Assembly: GCA_028697885.1 (NCBI GenBank)
Contig: JAQVER010000008.1
Coordinates: forward strand, 1-59,553
From: Desulfocapsaceae bacterium
GTDB taxonomy: Bacteria > Desulfobacterota > Desulfobulbia > Desulfobulbales > Desulfocapsaceae
Direction of reading: 5' to 3'
Length of the DNA stretch: 59,553 bases
Shown here in pieces: positions 1 through 8,993 of the stretch (its first letter is position 1; every line of letters starts with the position of its first letter). The notes under the pieces were generated by a model, which saw only the letters and a list, made by a program, of their open reading frames with translations, did no database searches and was not told where the DNA came from. A program made the translations under genes and the position numbers.

Positions 1-190
1 CACAGGCAAAGCCGGCCTGCATGAAGAAAACCAAAGCGGCGCAAACCAGGGTCCATACATAATTCAGGTTGGTCTGTACACCTTTGATCGCGTCCGCATT
101 CGTCATAATTGTCGGCGCCGCCTCTTCACCTGCCCAGCATAGGGCAGGCACAGCCAGCAGGGCCAGAAGTACCAGTAGCGTTTTTTTCAT
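1..190 (-). CDS. amtB: ammonium transporter AmtB, N-terminal part
   Basis: Partial gene running off the left edge; only the first 63 codons are present, starting at the ATG at 190-188. The reading begins with a signal-peptide-like stretch (Lys-Lys, a Leu/Ala-rich core, then an Ala-Gly-Glu-Glu processing region near residue 20). It then continues with a short periplasmic segment containing NADAIKGVQTNLNYVWTLV and the start of the first membrane helix (FFMQAGFA), which is the normal start of Amt/Rh ammonium channels. It lies 73 bp downstream of glnK on the same strand, the standard glnK-amtB pair in which GlnK plugs the channel when ammonium is plentiful. It is probably cotranscribed from the sigma-54 promoter upstream of glnK. 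The family call is firm from the N-terminus and the neighbour; the rest of the protein cannot be seen. Confidence 0.9.
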   Translation of the reverse strand, partial: MKKTLLVLLALLAVPALCWAGEEAAPTIMTNADAIKGVQTNLNYVWTLVCAALVFFMQAGFAC

Positions 191-263
191 AGGATTGCCT
201 CTGTCAGTAAAATTTTAGCGAAGCACTTGGGCTTCGAAACGGTTGTTTGTCTCAATTCCATCC

Positions 264-677
<414 letters not shown>

Positions 678-689
678 TTAATTTTTATA

Positions 690-706
690 AAGCATCAACT
701 GTGCCA
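690..706 (-). promoter_or_regulatory. sigma-54 promoter of glnK-amtB
   Basis: Read on the minus strand, TGGCAC (706-701) is followed by ATGCT (695-691), with exactly 10 bp between the invariant GG and GC. This is the -24/-12 geometry of RpoN promoters. The predicted start is near 680, about 75 bp before the glnK ATG. No TGT-N10-ACA NifA site was seen upstream, so NtrC or another enhancer-binding protein may act here. Confidence 0.8.
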
Positions 707-838
707 ATATTAAATTTTAACTGAATTTAACTGTATATATTGATGTATATCATGATGTTATCTTGTCAGTGGAGGTTGGGTTTCAGGGATCGCTGACGTG
801 CAATTGTAGTACAATTATGTAATTTATTATCGTATGTG

Positions 839-854
839 AGTACAGAAATGTACT
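839..854. repeat. short inverted repeat in the glnK-nifH intergenic region
   Basis: AGTACA and TGTACT arms flank a 4-nt spacer (GAAA). It lies about 135 bp upstream of the glnK sigma-54 promoter, in the roughly 770-bp divergent intergenic region, and could be an enhancer-type or repressor operator. No known regulator consensus was matched. Confidence 0.35.
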
Positions 855-994
855 ATGTTGTTTTTGGAGAGAGGGCTTGTCCATGGCCAGTGTCCTTGCT
901 CTCCCGCAGCCTGGCAGTGGCGGTCAAGCTGGGGCTATGGTTGTAATGCCACAATGGCCGATCAGTGCTGGATGACAGATCAATAAAATAGGAT

Positions 995-1120
995 TTAATT
1001 TATTACCTCCACAATTTCTTTCGGGTTTTGTGACTCAGCAATCGTAATTACCGGATTCAATTTTTTCGTGTAGTCCGCTCTTTTTCGTTCTCTTATGTCT
1101 GTCACCAGTTTCTCTACCAA
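995..1120 (-). other. possible small ORF of 41 residues between glnK and nifH
   Basis: Reading leftwards from a TTG at 1120-1118 (or a GTG at 1105-1103) gives an uninterrupted 41-codon frame ending at TAA 997-995. A purine-rich GAGAGGGGG lies about 9 nt before the TTG. The translation (for example DIRERKRADYTKKLNPVITI) is charged and protein-like, but I do not recognise a family. It could be a small protein, a relic of a larger gene, or chance. The surrounding 603-1141 stretch otherwise holds only the glnK promoter and the inverted repeat at 839-854. Confidence 0.25.
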
Positions 1121-1141
1121 ATTGTAAGCCCCCTCTCAAAT

Positions 1142-1157
1142 TGTCATCTTTTGCACA
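1142..1157 (+). promoter_or_regulatory. NifA upstream activator site
   Basis: An exact TGT-N10-ACA match (TGT 1142-1144, ACA 1155-1157) lies about 90 bp upstream of the -24 element of the nifH promoter. This is the usual spacing for NifA acting through DNA looping. No nifA gene lies in the window, so the activator would be encoded elsewhere. Confidence 0.7.
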
Positions 1158-1240
1158 AAATGGACTAATGGGACTTGTGTTGTGTCTCAGCTGGTCATGC
1201 CTCTCAAATCCTCTACAGTTAAGGAATTATGATTTTTTAA

Positions 1241-2197
<957 letters not shown>

Positions 2198-2200
<3 letters not shown>

Positions 2201-2216
2201 TAGTTTGTAACTATTA
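2198..2216 (+). other. hairpin overlapping the nifH stop codon
   Basis: TAATAGTT (2198-2205) and AACTATTA (2209-2216) form a perfect 8-bp AT-rich stem with a 3-nt loop, beginning at the stop codon. Such hairpins after nifH often stabilise or process the upstream message and help give excess Fe protein. No T-run follows, so it is not a simple terminator. Confidence 0.45.
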
Positions 2217-2254
2217 GAAATTATAATAAAAATATACAGTAGGGAGAAAAGAGC

Positions 2255-2611
2255 ATGTTAACCATGATCAGAGCCATTGTCAGACCAGAGAAAGCGGACA
2301 AGATTCTTTCAGCCTTGATGGATGCGGGATTTCCTTCAGTGACCAAGTATTCGGTGGCAGGCCGCGGCAAGCAGCGTGGTATAAAGATTGGCGATGTAAC
2401 CTATGACGAGATCCCCAAGGTCATGCTTATGAGCGTGATCAACCCGGCAGACAAGGATTTCGTCCTTGACACCATCATTAAAACGGCCAAATCCGGGGCC
2501 AAAGGGGCTTTTGGCGATGGGAAAATCTTCGTCAGTGATGTGGAGGAGGCCTACACCATCAGCTCCGGGGTTAAGGAGACCGAATTTGAATCCGAGAGGA
2601 GACCGGTATGA
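2255..2611 (+). CDS. nifI1: nitrogenase regulator NifI1 (PII family)
   Basis: 118-residue PII-family protein of the NifI1 (GlnB-like 1) branch. In methanogens and other anaerobes NifI1 and NifI2 form a complex that binds NifDK and blocks it after ammonium addition, with 2-oxoglutarate relieving the block. The sequence has the PII core (MIRAIVRPEKADKILSAL near the start, KGAFGDGKIFVSDVEEAY near residue 90). Its T-loop region SVAGRGKQRGIKIGDVTYD differs from GlnK and lacks the tyrosine 51 context. It lies between nifH and nifD, the diagnostic location, and its last four bases overlap the start of nifI2, implying coupled translation. A second in-frame ATG at 2264 is a less likely start. Confidence 0.93.
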   Translation: MLTMIRAIVRPEKADKILSALMDAGFPSVTKYSVAGRGKQRGIKIGDVTYDEIPKVMLMSVINPADKDFVLDTIIKTAKSGAKGAFGDGKIFVSDVEEAYTISSGVKETEFESERRPV

Positions 2612-2982
2612 AAGAGGTTATTGCAGTCGTGCGGATAAACATGATGAATCAGACCAAACAGGCCCTGACTGATGCCGGAATTGACGCTTTTTTTGCCCAT
2701 GAGGCCCATGGCCGGGGCAAGGGTTTTGTTAATATGCATGTCCTTGAGGGGGCGAACCAGGGCTATGAGGAAGCAGCGTCCCTGCTTGGTGAGAAAGGCA
2801 AACTGTATGCCAAGCGGATGGTGACGGTGGTGGTCAAAGACGAGCTTGTCGATGATGTGGTACAGGCGATCATCCAAACCAATCAGACCGGCAAGCCAGG
2901 TGATGGCAAGATATTTGTGTTGCCAATGGCGGATGCTGTCCGCGTTCGTACCGGAGAGACGGGTACGAAGTCCATCGTCTAA
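2608..2982 (+). CDS. nifI2: nitrogenase regulator NifI2 (PII family)
   Basis: 124-residue partner of NifI1. It starts MKEVIAVVRINMMNQTKQAL and has the longer, NifI2-type T-loop region around residues 35-70 (AHGRGKGFVNMHVLEG, then EKGKLYAKRM), followed by the PII C-terminal signature [20 protein letters not shown]. The start codon overlaps the nifI1 stop (ATGA), so the two proteins are probably made in equal amounts. In the characterised archaeal system the NifI1-NifI2 complex binds the dinitrogenase and senses 2-oxoglutarate and ADP/ATP. That role is inferred here from family and gene position. Confidence 0.93.
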   Translation: MKEVIAVVRINMMNQTKQALTDAGIDAFFAHEAHGRGKGFVNMHVLEGANQGYEEAASLLGEKGKLYAKRMVTVVVKDELVDDVVQAIIQTNQTGKPGDGKIFVLPMADAVRVRTGETGTKSIV

Positions 2983-3003
2983 TATCAACAAGGAGTAGGT
3001 GAA

Positions 3004-4641
3004 ATGGCAACAACTAAGAAAAAAATGGTGCAGTGGGATCCTGCTCATGTCAAGGCGGAACTGCTGGCTAAGTATCCGACGAAGGTCGCCCGCAAGCGCT
3101 CCAAACAAATTATGATCAATGAGGCTCTGGAGAATGAAACCCCGGAGATTACGGCAAACGTTCGTACCACACCCGGAATCATCACCATGCGCGGCTGTAC
3201 TTATGCCGGATGCAAGGGTGTTATCATGGGCCCGACCAGGGATATCGTTAATATTGTCCATGGTCCCATCGGCTGCAGCTTTTATGCCTGGCTGACCCGC
3301 CGGAACCAAACGGATGCCGGGACGGATGGCGAGAACTACATGAATTACTGTTTCAGTACCGACATGCAGGATTCGGATATTATCTTTGGTGGCGAGAAAA
3401 AGTTGGCACAGGCCATTCAGGAGGCATACGACCTCTTTCATCCCCGCTCCATCGCCGTCTTTGCCACCTGTCCGGTGGGGTTGATCGGTGATGATATCCA
3501 TACCGTGACCAAAAGGATGAAAGAAAAATTTGGTGATTGTAATGTCTATGCCTTTTCCTGTGAGGGATACAAGGGCGTTTCCCAGTCTGCTGGCCACCAT
3601 ATTGCCAACAACCAGGTCTTCAGGCATATTGTCGGCGAAAATGATGAGGAAAAACCCGGAAAATACAAGATAAATCTGCTGGGTGAGTACAATATCGGCG
3701 GTGACGGCTTTGAAATTGATCGGATCTTCAAAAAATGCGGGATTACCAATATTGCCACCTTTTCCGGTAACTCCACCTATGACCAGTTCGCCTCGGCCCA
3801 TAAGGCCGACCTGAACGCGGTCATGTGTCACCGTTCCATTAATTATGTGGCCGACATGCTGGAGACCAAATACGGCATTCCCTGGATCAAGGTGAACTTT
3901 ATTGGTGCCGATGCCACAGCCAAGTCATTGCGCAAGATCGCCCAGTACTTTGGAGATCAGGAATTTATTGACCAGGTTGAAGCGGTTATCGCTGAGGAGA
4001 TGCCGGATGTTTTGGCCGCTCGTGCCGATGTCTGTACCCGCACTGAGGGTAAGACCGCGATGATGTTTGTAGGTGGTTCTCGTGCCCATCATTACAAGGA
4101 GCTCTTCAACGAGATGGGGATGAAGGTCATCTCCGCTGGATATGAGTTTGGTCATCGTGATGACTATGAGGGCCGTCAGGTTATTCCTGATCTCAAGGTG
4201 GATGCCGACAGTCGGAATATCGAAGAGTTGACGGTCGAAGCTGATGCCACTCGCTTCAACCCACGTAAGAGCGCAGAGGAGATCAAGGCGTTGGAAGATG
4301 CCGGCTACAAGTTCAAACATTATGATGGACTGGCCCCTGATATGGATAAAGACACCCTGATCATTGATGACTTGAACCAGTACGAGGCGGAAAGGATGGT
4401 GGAGCTGATGAAACCGGATATCTTCTGTGCCGGAATCAAGGAAAAATATTCCATCCAGAAGCTGGGTGTGCCTATGAAGCAGCTGCATAGCTATGATTCA
4501 GGTGGTCCGTATGCCGGGTTTAAGGGTGCGGTCAATTTTTATCATGAAATCGACCGCTTGGTGAACAGCAAGGTCTGGAGCTATATGAAGGCCCCCTGGC
4601 AGAATAATCCCCAGCTTTCTGCCAGTTACGGATGCGAATAA
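3004..4641 (+). CDS. nifD: nitrogenase molybdenum-iron protein alpha chain NifD
   Basis: 545-residue alpha subunit carrying the active-site FeMo cofactor and half of the P-cluster. P-cluster ligands are visible as Cys65 (MRGCTYAG), Cys91 (GPIGCSFYAW) and Cys156 (FATCPVGLIGDD). The His195-type residue lies in SAGHHIANN near 198. The cofactor cysteine is Cys275 in VMCHRSINY, and the cofactor/homocitrate histidine is His495 in QLHSYDSGGPY. Relative to Azotobacter-type NifD there is an insert of about 50 residues near 385-440, as in clostridial and sulfate-reducer enzymes, which places it in cluster III. The motifs fit Mo-nitrogenase; no anfG or vnfG delta-subunit gene is present. All catalytic ligands look intact. 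Confidence 0.97.
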   Translation: MATTKKKMVQWDPAHVKAELLAKYPTKVARKRSKQIMINEALENETPEITANVRTTPGIITMRGCTYAGCKGVIMGPTRDIVNIVHGPIGCSFYAWLTRRNQTDAGTDGENYMNYCFSTDMQDSDIIFGGEKKLAQAIQEAYDLFHPRSIAVFATCPVGLIGDDIHTVTKRMKEKFGDCNVYAFSCEGYKGVSQSAGHHIANNQVFRHIVGENDEEKPGKYKINLLGEYNIGGDGFEIDRIFKKCGITNIATFSGNSTYDQFASAHKADLNAVMCHRSINYVADMLETKYGIPWIKVNFIGADATAKSLRKIAQYFGDQEFIDQVEAVIAEEMPDVLAARADVCTRTEGKTAMMFVGGSRAHHYKELFNEMGMKVISAGYEFGHRDDYEGRQVIPDLKVDADSRNIEELTVEADATRFNPRKSAEEIKALEDAGYKFKHYDGLAPDMDKDTLIIDDLNQYEAERMVELMKPDIFCAGIKEKYSIQKLGVPMKQLHSYDSGGPYAGFKGAVNFYHEIDRLVNSKVWSYMKAPWQNNPQLSASYGCE

Positions 4642-4647
4642 TTATTC

Positions 4648-4702
4648 AGATGAATAGCCTGTAGGCATTGAGACTGTTCACATTTTTACAGACTATTCAT
4701 CT
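4648..4702 (+). other. long hairpin between nifD and nifK
   Basis: Arms at 4648-4663 and 4687-4702 pair in 15 of 16 positions around a 23-nt loop, filling much of the 106-bp gap between nifD and nifK. There is no run of T after it. NifD and NifK are needed in equal amounts and are often closely coupled, so a strong hairpin here is noteworthy. It may mark RNA processing or stabilise the nifH-I1-I2-D part of the message. Confidence 0.55.
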
Positions 4703-4747
4703 ACAGTCTAAACAACTTGAGGAATCAATCTTTTATCGAGGTTAACC

Positions 4748-6121
4748 ATGTTATTACGACACACACCAAAAGAAATAACCGAGCGCAGCGCCTTGATGAT
4801 CAATCCGGCCAAGACCTGCCAGCCCATCGGTGCCATGTATGCTGCACTCGGCATCCATGGTTGCCTGCCGCATAGTCATGGCTCTCAGGGTTGTTGCGCC
4901 TATCATCGAAGCGCCTTGACCAGGCATTACAAAGAACCGGTCTCTGCAGCTACCAGTTCCTTTACGGAAGGTTCTTCCGTCTTTGGTGGCCAGGCAAATA
5001 TGCTTCAGGCCATCGAAAATATCTTTACCGTCTATAATCCCGTGATTATTGCCGCCCATACCACCTGTCTTTCCGAGACGATTGGTGATGATCTCAAGCA
5101 GATCAGAAAAAAAGCGCTTACCGAGGGCAAGATTCCCGAGGGCAAGTATATGATCAGCGCTTCTACCCCCAGTTATGTAGGGTCACATGTCACCGGATTT
5201 TCCAACATGGTTAAATCCATGGCCGGACTCGCTGAGAGCACCGGTAAAAAGAACGGCAAGGTGAATATTATTCCTGGATGGGTAGAACCATCGGATATGG
5301 AAGAGATCAAGCGGCTGACCAATATGCTCGGGGTGAAGACCATTCTCTTTCCTGATACCTCTGGTGTTTTGAACGGTCCCCTGTCCGGAGAATACAAGAT
5401 GTTTCCGGATGGCGGCACCACGGTGGAAGAACTCATCTCCGCAGGGGATTCCATCGGTACCCTGGCCCTTGGGGAATGGTGTTCAGCCGCGGCTGCCCAT
5501 GAACTGGACACCCAGAACAAGGTCCCTTGTCAGGTGCTGGATATGCCGTTTGGCTTGAAGGCCACAGATCGTTTCATTGATGCCCTGCGTATCATGGGCG
5601 GGGTTACTGTGCCGGATGAGCTGTCCATGGAACGGGGGCAGCTGGTGGATATGATATCTGATATGCATCAGTACCTGTACCACAAAAAGGTGGCGCTGGT
5701 GGGAGACCCTGATCAGCTCATCGCCATGACCGAGTTTCTGGTCTCCATCGACATGTGTCCGATTCATATTGTTACCGGTACACCCGGCAAGGAATTTGAG
5801 CGGCGGATCAAGGAGATTACCAAGGACATGCCGTTTGAGGTTAATGTCAGAGCCAAGGGAGATATGTTCCTGCTCCATCAGTGGATCAAGAACGAACCGG
5901 TGGATCTGATTATGGGTAATACCTACTGCAAGTATATCGCCCGGGATGAGGATATTCCTCTGGTGCGCTGGGGATTCCCTATCCTCGACCGTCAGGGCCA
6001 TCAGTATTTCCCTACGGTGGGATATAAAGGGGCCTTGCGGCTGCTGGAAAAAATTCTTGGGGCCTTGCAGGATCGCAAAGATCGGGATGATCCCGAGACG
6101 AAGTTTGAGCTTGTTCTGTAA
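4748..6121 (+). CDS. nifK: nitrogenase molybdenum-iron protein beta chain NifK
   Basis: 457-residue beta subunit, contributing the second half of the P-cluster in the alpha2-beta2 dinitrogenase. Ligands are visible as Cys24 (NPAKTCQPIGAM), Cys49 (HGSQGCCAYHRS) and Cys107 (HTTCLSETIGDD), with the P-cluster serine region in SASTPSYVGSHVTGF near residue 140. It lacks the roughly 50-residue N-terminal extension of proteobacterial NifK, as usual for anaerobe cluster III enzymes. The downstream neighbour is not nifE, as in most such operons, but a NifB-like gene 120 bp away. Confidence 0.97.
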   Translation: MLLRHTPKEITERSALMINPAKTCQPIGAMYAALGIHGCLPHSHGSQGCCAYHRSALTRHYKEPVSAATSSFTEGSSVFGGQANMLQAIENIFTVYNPVIIAAHTTCLSETIGDDLKQIRKKALTEGKIPEGKYMISASTPSYVGSHVTGFSNMVKSMAGLAESTGKKNGKVNIIPGWVEPSDMEEIKRLTNMLGVKTILFPDTSGVLNGPLSGEYKMFPDGGTTVEELISAGDSIGTLALGEWCSAAAAHELDTQNKVPCQVLDMPFGLKATDRFIDALRIMGGVTVPDELSMERGQLVDMISDMHQYLYHKKVALVGDPDQLIAMTEFLVSIDMCPIHIVTGTPGKEFERRIKEITKDMPFEVNVRAKGDMFLLHQWIKNEPVDLIMGNTYCKYIARDEDIPLVRWGFPILDRQGHQYFPTVGYKGALRLLEKILGALQDRKDRDDPETKFELVL

Positions 6122-6156
6122 GGATGAGGTGTGAGTGGTTGGCATTCAGGTGGCGT

Positions 6157-6179
6157 CTTACGGCGAGCTGAGCCGTAAG
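6157..6179 (+). other. hairpin between nifK and the NifB-like gene
   Basis: CTTACGGC (6157-6164) and GCCGTAAG (6172-6179) form a perfect 8-bp stem with a 7-nt loop in the 120-bp gap after nifK. There is no T-run, so attenuation or message processing is more likely than full termination. Confidence 0.45.
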
Positions 6180-6241
6180 TCTCTGCTGGATGCTGATAGC
6201 TAACGCTGATACGTTCTGAGTTTAATCCTCTTCAATATTGA

Positions 6242-7417
6242 ATGAAAATGACACGTATCTCCAAAACTACTTGTTCCTGTTCCGCTACTCATCTCCATTC
6301 ACCGCAAGGGCGATGGATGGAGATGCCGGTGGCGCCGCGGGCGAATAACCGAATTCGATTTGCCTCTACCAAAGAGTCAACGCAGGCGCTGATGCCGGAA
6401 CAGGCTTTGACCTGGCTGGCGGACATTCTGAACAAAGGTGGCAAGGTTGATGGGGTGAATATAGCTGGCCCCGGTGATCCGCTGGCTGATATTGGGCCGA
6501 CTCTTGACACCTTGAGTCTGGTGCGTGAGAGATATCCGGCAATGGCTCTGGGCATTACCACCTTAGGGTTGGGGGGCGAGCAGTTTGTTGAACCGCTTGT
6601 CAAGGCTGGTGTCAGCAATATTACCCTGCTGGTGGATGGTGTGGATCTGGAAGTGGTGAAGAAGCTGTATGCCTGGATTCGTCCGGGCGCCAAGACCATT
6701 CCCTTGTTTACGGCAGCTGAGTTGCTCCTGAGTGAACAGAAAAAGGCAACGATGGCCTTTCAGCAGGCCGGGTGCGATGTGCAGGTCAGAACTATGGTCT
6801 ATCCAGGGTATAATGATGCCCATGTGGAGGAAATTGCCAGGTCTATGGCGGACTTGGGGGTGAAATCCATGTCCGTGACACCCTTTGATCCGGCCACTGA
6901 AGGTGAAGATATGCTTGAACGGCCAAGTCACGCAATGATGACCAGGATTCGCGACAGTGTTGCAAAATATATGACCGTGGTGGCAATCCCGGAAAAGATA
7001 CAGCAGGATGGGACGGCTGATGCCTCAACGGATAGTTGTGGCTCAGTGGCTTCGACGCTGCCCAAGCCAAGCGCTGAACGCCCGAACGTGGCGGTAGTCA
7101 GTTCTAATGGCATGGAGGTGGATCTTCATCTTGGCCATGCCATAACGGCACTGATCTACGGTCCAATGGCAGATGGACTTGTGTGTCTGCTCGGAACCCG
7201 AACTCTTCCTGAGCCTGCGGCTGGCGCTGCTCGGTGGGAGATCCTGGCTGATACCTTGAAGGATTGTTTTGTGCTCCTGGCGGCCAGCGCCGGGGAGAGT
7301 CCCAGAAAAATATTAAGCAGCCAGGGCATCAGTGTCCTGGTTACCGAGGACAATATCGAGGGTTCTGTTGAAGTTTTGTATGGCGGCGGCAAAAAAGGAA
7401 AAAAATGCCGAAAATAG
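6242..7417 (+). CDS. NifB/NifX-like protein lacking the radical-SAM cysteines
   Basis: 391-residue protein with the layout of a NifB-NifX fusion. True NifB is a radical-SAM enzyme that builds NifB-co, the [8Fe-9S-C] precursor of FeMo-co. Here the segment equivalent to NifB's VAPxCNxxCNYC reads VAPRANNRIRFA: the three radical-SAM cysteines are replaced by Ala34, Ile38 and Ala41, and the later NifB cysteine pair that holds an extra cluster is also missing. Other family features remain: the MPEQAL segment, VNIAGPGDPLA at about 72-82 (SAM-binding glycine region), and a C-terminal NifX/NafY-type domain from about residue 285 (VAVVSSNGMEVDLHLGHA). A CxC pair sits at Cys11 and Cys13. Catalysis of the normal reaction looks impossible; a cofactor carrier or assembly role is inferred. 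The start at 6242 has no clear ribosome site. Confidence 0.85.
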   Translation: MKMTRISKTTCSCSATHLHSPQGRWMEMPVAPRANNRIRFASTKESTQALMPEQALTWLADILNKGGKVDGVNIAGPGDPLADIGPTLDTLSLVRERYPAMALGITTLGLGGEQFVEPLVKAGVSNITLLVDGVDLEVVKKLYAWIRPGAKTIPLFTAAELLLSEQKKATMAFQQAGCDVQVRTMVYPGYNDAHVEEIARSMADLGVKSMSVTPFDPATEGEDMLERPSHAMMTRIRDSVAKYMTVVAIPEKIQQDGTADASTDSCGSVASTLPKPSAERPNVAVVSSNGMEVDLHLGHAITALIYGPMADGLVCLLGTRTLPEPAAGAARWEILADTLKDCFVLLAASAGESPRKILSSQGISVLVTEDNIEGSVEVLYGGGKKGKKCRK

Positions 7418-7567
7418 CGATCTGTGCCGGTAGCGTCTGATGAGGTTTTTTGTTGATATTATCATGTATCTCAATGGCGAGCATGGCTTGCCCTGCTTGA
7501 ATGTTGAGTTTTCAAGGGTGCGGGTACGCGCCATAAAGAGTGGATCTATCGGGTAAAAGGAGAAAAA

Positions 7568-7873
7568 ATGGCAATCCCAGAACGACAAATCCTTGTCTGC
7601 CAGAGCTTTCGGGTGGCGGGTGATAAAAAAGGTATCTGCCACAAGCAGACTGATGGTTTCCTCCAGTATATTGAGGAAGAGATCCTTGATCGCGGTCTCG
7701 ACTGCCTGGTCACCGCTACCACCTGCCTCAAGCAGTGTGATGCCGGACCGATCATGGTGGTCCAGCCGGAAAACTGGTGGTTTAAAGGGGTGAACAGCAC
7801 TGACGCCATTGACACCATCCTTGATGGCATAGAGGACGGCGAACCTGCGGCAGAGTATCTGATTGCCTCATAG
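7568..7873 (+). CDS. thioredoxin-like [2Fe-2S] ferredoxin
   Basis: 101-residue protein of the thioredoxin-fold [2Fe-2S] ferredoxin family. Cluster ligands fit Cys11 (LVCQSF), Cys24 (GICHKQ), Cys53 and Cys57 (TTCLKQC), the C-x12-C-x28-C-x3-C pattern of this family. Homologues are commonly linked to nif genes; the Clostridium pasteurianum [2Fe-2S] ferredoxin binds the MoFe protein, and Azotobacter has a related nif-linked ferredoxin. A good AGGAGAAAAA ribosome site precedes the ATG. It follows the NifB-like gene by 150 bp and leads a set of closely packed small genes, so an accessory redox or assembly role in nitrogen fixation is inferred. Confidence 0.88.
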   Translation: MAIPERQILVCQSFRVAGDKKGICHKQTDGFLQYIEEEILDRGLDCLVTATTCLKQCDAGPIMVVQPENWWFKGVNSTDAIDTILDGIEDGEPAAEYLIAS

Positions 7874-7897
7874 GGGTTAACAACCAGGAGGGAAGAG

Positions 7898-8083
7898 ATG
7901 ACCTTCAAATCGTACCTGGAATCCAATGGTGAAAACTGCCCCAAATGCGGTTCCACTTCAATAAAGGCAAGTGCGCCACCGGAAAAGATCAAGGGTGGCA
8001 AGGTTCATGTCGCCATGTTTTGTGCAACCTGTGGTGCCAGATGGCGGGACATCTATACTCTCAGTAAGGCTGAAGAGTTATGA
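7898..8083 (+). CDS. small zinc-ribbon protein
   Basis: 61-residue protein with two knuckles, Cys14-x2-Cys17 (ENCPKCGST) and Cys42-x2-Cys45 (FCATCGARW), spaced for one zinc-ribbon. The ending (RWRDIYTLS) resembles small zinc-ribbon proteins that bind nucleic acid or protein partners, but I cannot assign a function. It starts 24 bp after the ferredoxin gene with an AGGAGGGAAGAG ribosome site, so it is translated from the same message. Rubredoxin is less likely, because the knuckle surroundings (no CGYxYD) differ. Confidence 0.7.
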   Translation: MTFKSYLESNGENCPKCGSTSIKASAPPEKIKGGKVHVAMFCATCGARWRDIYTLSKAEEL

Positions 8084-8180
8084 TCTGCCAGTGACGGCCT
8101 GGTGCCCCGGTTCACTGAAAAAACCGCGTTGGTAGATTCCTCTCAGCCTTCTTCCTTACCAATACAAGAGGAGTATCCCC

Positions 8181-8639
8181 ATGGGACCGACCCCGAACTT
8201 TTTATTATCCGACCTTAAACAGGCCCAGCCCATCCAGGGATGGGAAGATTTCTGGGCTGAGGGGAAGGCCTTCCTCAAAACGGCTTCTGCCGCCTATGCG
8301 CAGCACAAAAAGGCCTTCACCACCGTAATCCTCTACAATATTATTGCCATGGCCATTGAAAAATTTGTCATGACAGCCCTGATGTGCCAAGGGAAACTAC
8401 CCAATAACCACACCATGAAAGATCTTGTCGAGGCTATGGACGAGGCCTTTCCCAGTGCTATGTCAGGTGGTATTCGGGAGGGGTTGTTGAAGCTTGATCA
8501 ATATCAGGAGATATGTGACGTGGATACGTTCAATATTACAGGTCCAGCCATGGAGGAAATTCCTGTCATGTTGGATCTGGCCGGCAGGTTGCAGGATTTG
8601 GTGGAAAAACAACTTTTAACCGGGAAGAATGAAAAATGA
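8181..8639 (+). CDS. HEPN-like helical protein of unknown function
   Basis: 152 residues, predicted mostly helical. The central part (AYAQHKKAFTTVILYNIIAM, then AIEKFVMTALMCQGKLPNNH, then TMKDLVEAMDEAF) has the look of HEPN-type four-helix domains, in which an E-K-x5-L/M core and a later helix pack together. The family match is suggestive only; the catalytic RNase signature Rx4-6H of toxin-type HEPN proteins was not found, so a toxin role is not supported. It overlaps the next gene by four bases (ATGA) and follows an AGAGGAG ribosome site. Its place inside the nif-linked block suggests an accessory role. Confidence 0.6.
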   Translation: MGPTPNFLLSDLKQAQPIQGWEDFWAEGKAFLKTASAAYAQHKKAFTTVILYNIIAMAIEKFVMTALMCQGKLPNNHTMKDLVEAMDEAFPSAMSGGIREGLLKLDQYQEICDVDTFNITGPAMEEIPVMLDLAGRLQDLVEKQLLTGKNEK

Positions 8640-8953
8640 GCCTGAAACCCTTAGGGATTGTCACGGAAATTGTTGAAGCTGCTGGTATGGGGATATCCTA
8701 TGCCTATGAAGATCTGGTGTTTTTGGAGCATAATGCCTTTCTTCTGCAATTCACCGCCAACGACAAGGAGCTCCTCATCCATACCAACAGTGAGGCTGAA
8801 GAGAGTGAGATCAAAGACTCTATTGCCAGGCTGAAAAATGTTGCCCTGGACCATGGAATGATTTTTTCGGATGGCAGCCAGTATACATTAACTCAGGCTG
8901 ATGATGACAATATTCGGATCGAATTTTCACAATCGAGCTCAAGTCGTTTATGA
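8636..8953 (+). CDS. conserved-looking small protein, unknown function
   Basis: 105 residues with no recognised domain. It starts MSLKPLGIVTEIVEAAGMGI and contains alternating strand-like stretches (LVFLEHNAFLLQFTANDKELLIHTN) and a helix (IKDSIARLKNVALDHGM), suggesting a compact alpha/beta fold. The start codon overlaps the preceding gene's stop, so the two proteins are probably translationally coupled and may act together. No cysteines, membrane segment or signal peptide is visible. Confidence 0.65.
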   Translation: MSLKPLGIVTEIVEAAGMGISYAYEDLVFLEHNAFLLQFTANDKELLIHTNSEAEESEIKDSIARLKNVALDHGMIFSDGSQYTLTQADDDNIRIEFSQSSSSRL

Positions 8954-8993
8954 ATTTTGCCACTCGATCTGATTTTAACAGCATAGAGGATCC

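Noticed and set aside
2551..3831. 426-codon frame antisense to nifI2 and nifD
   Set aside because: It overlaps two well-identified nif genes completely and shows no family features.
8181..8953. Toxin-antitoxin pair (HEPN-like plus overlapping small gene)
   Set aside because: The order and overlap are suggestive, but the HEPN RNase motif is absent and the partner is not a nucleotidyltransferase; the nif-linked context argues for an accessory role.
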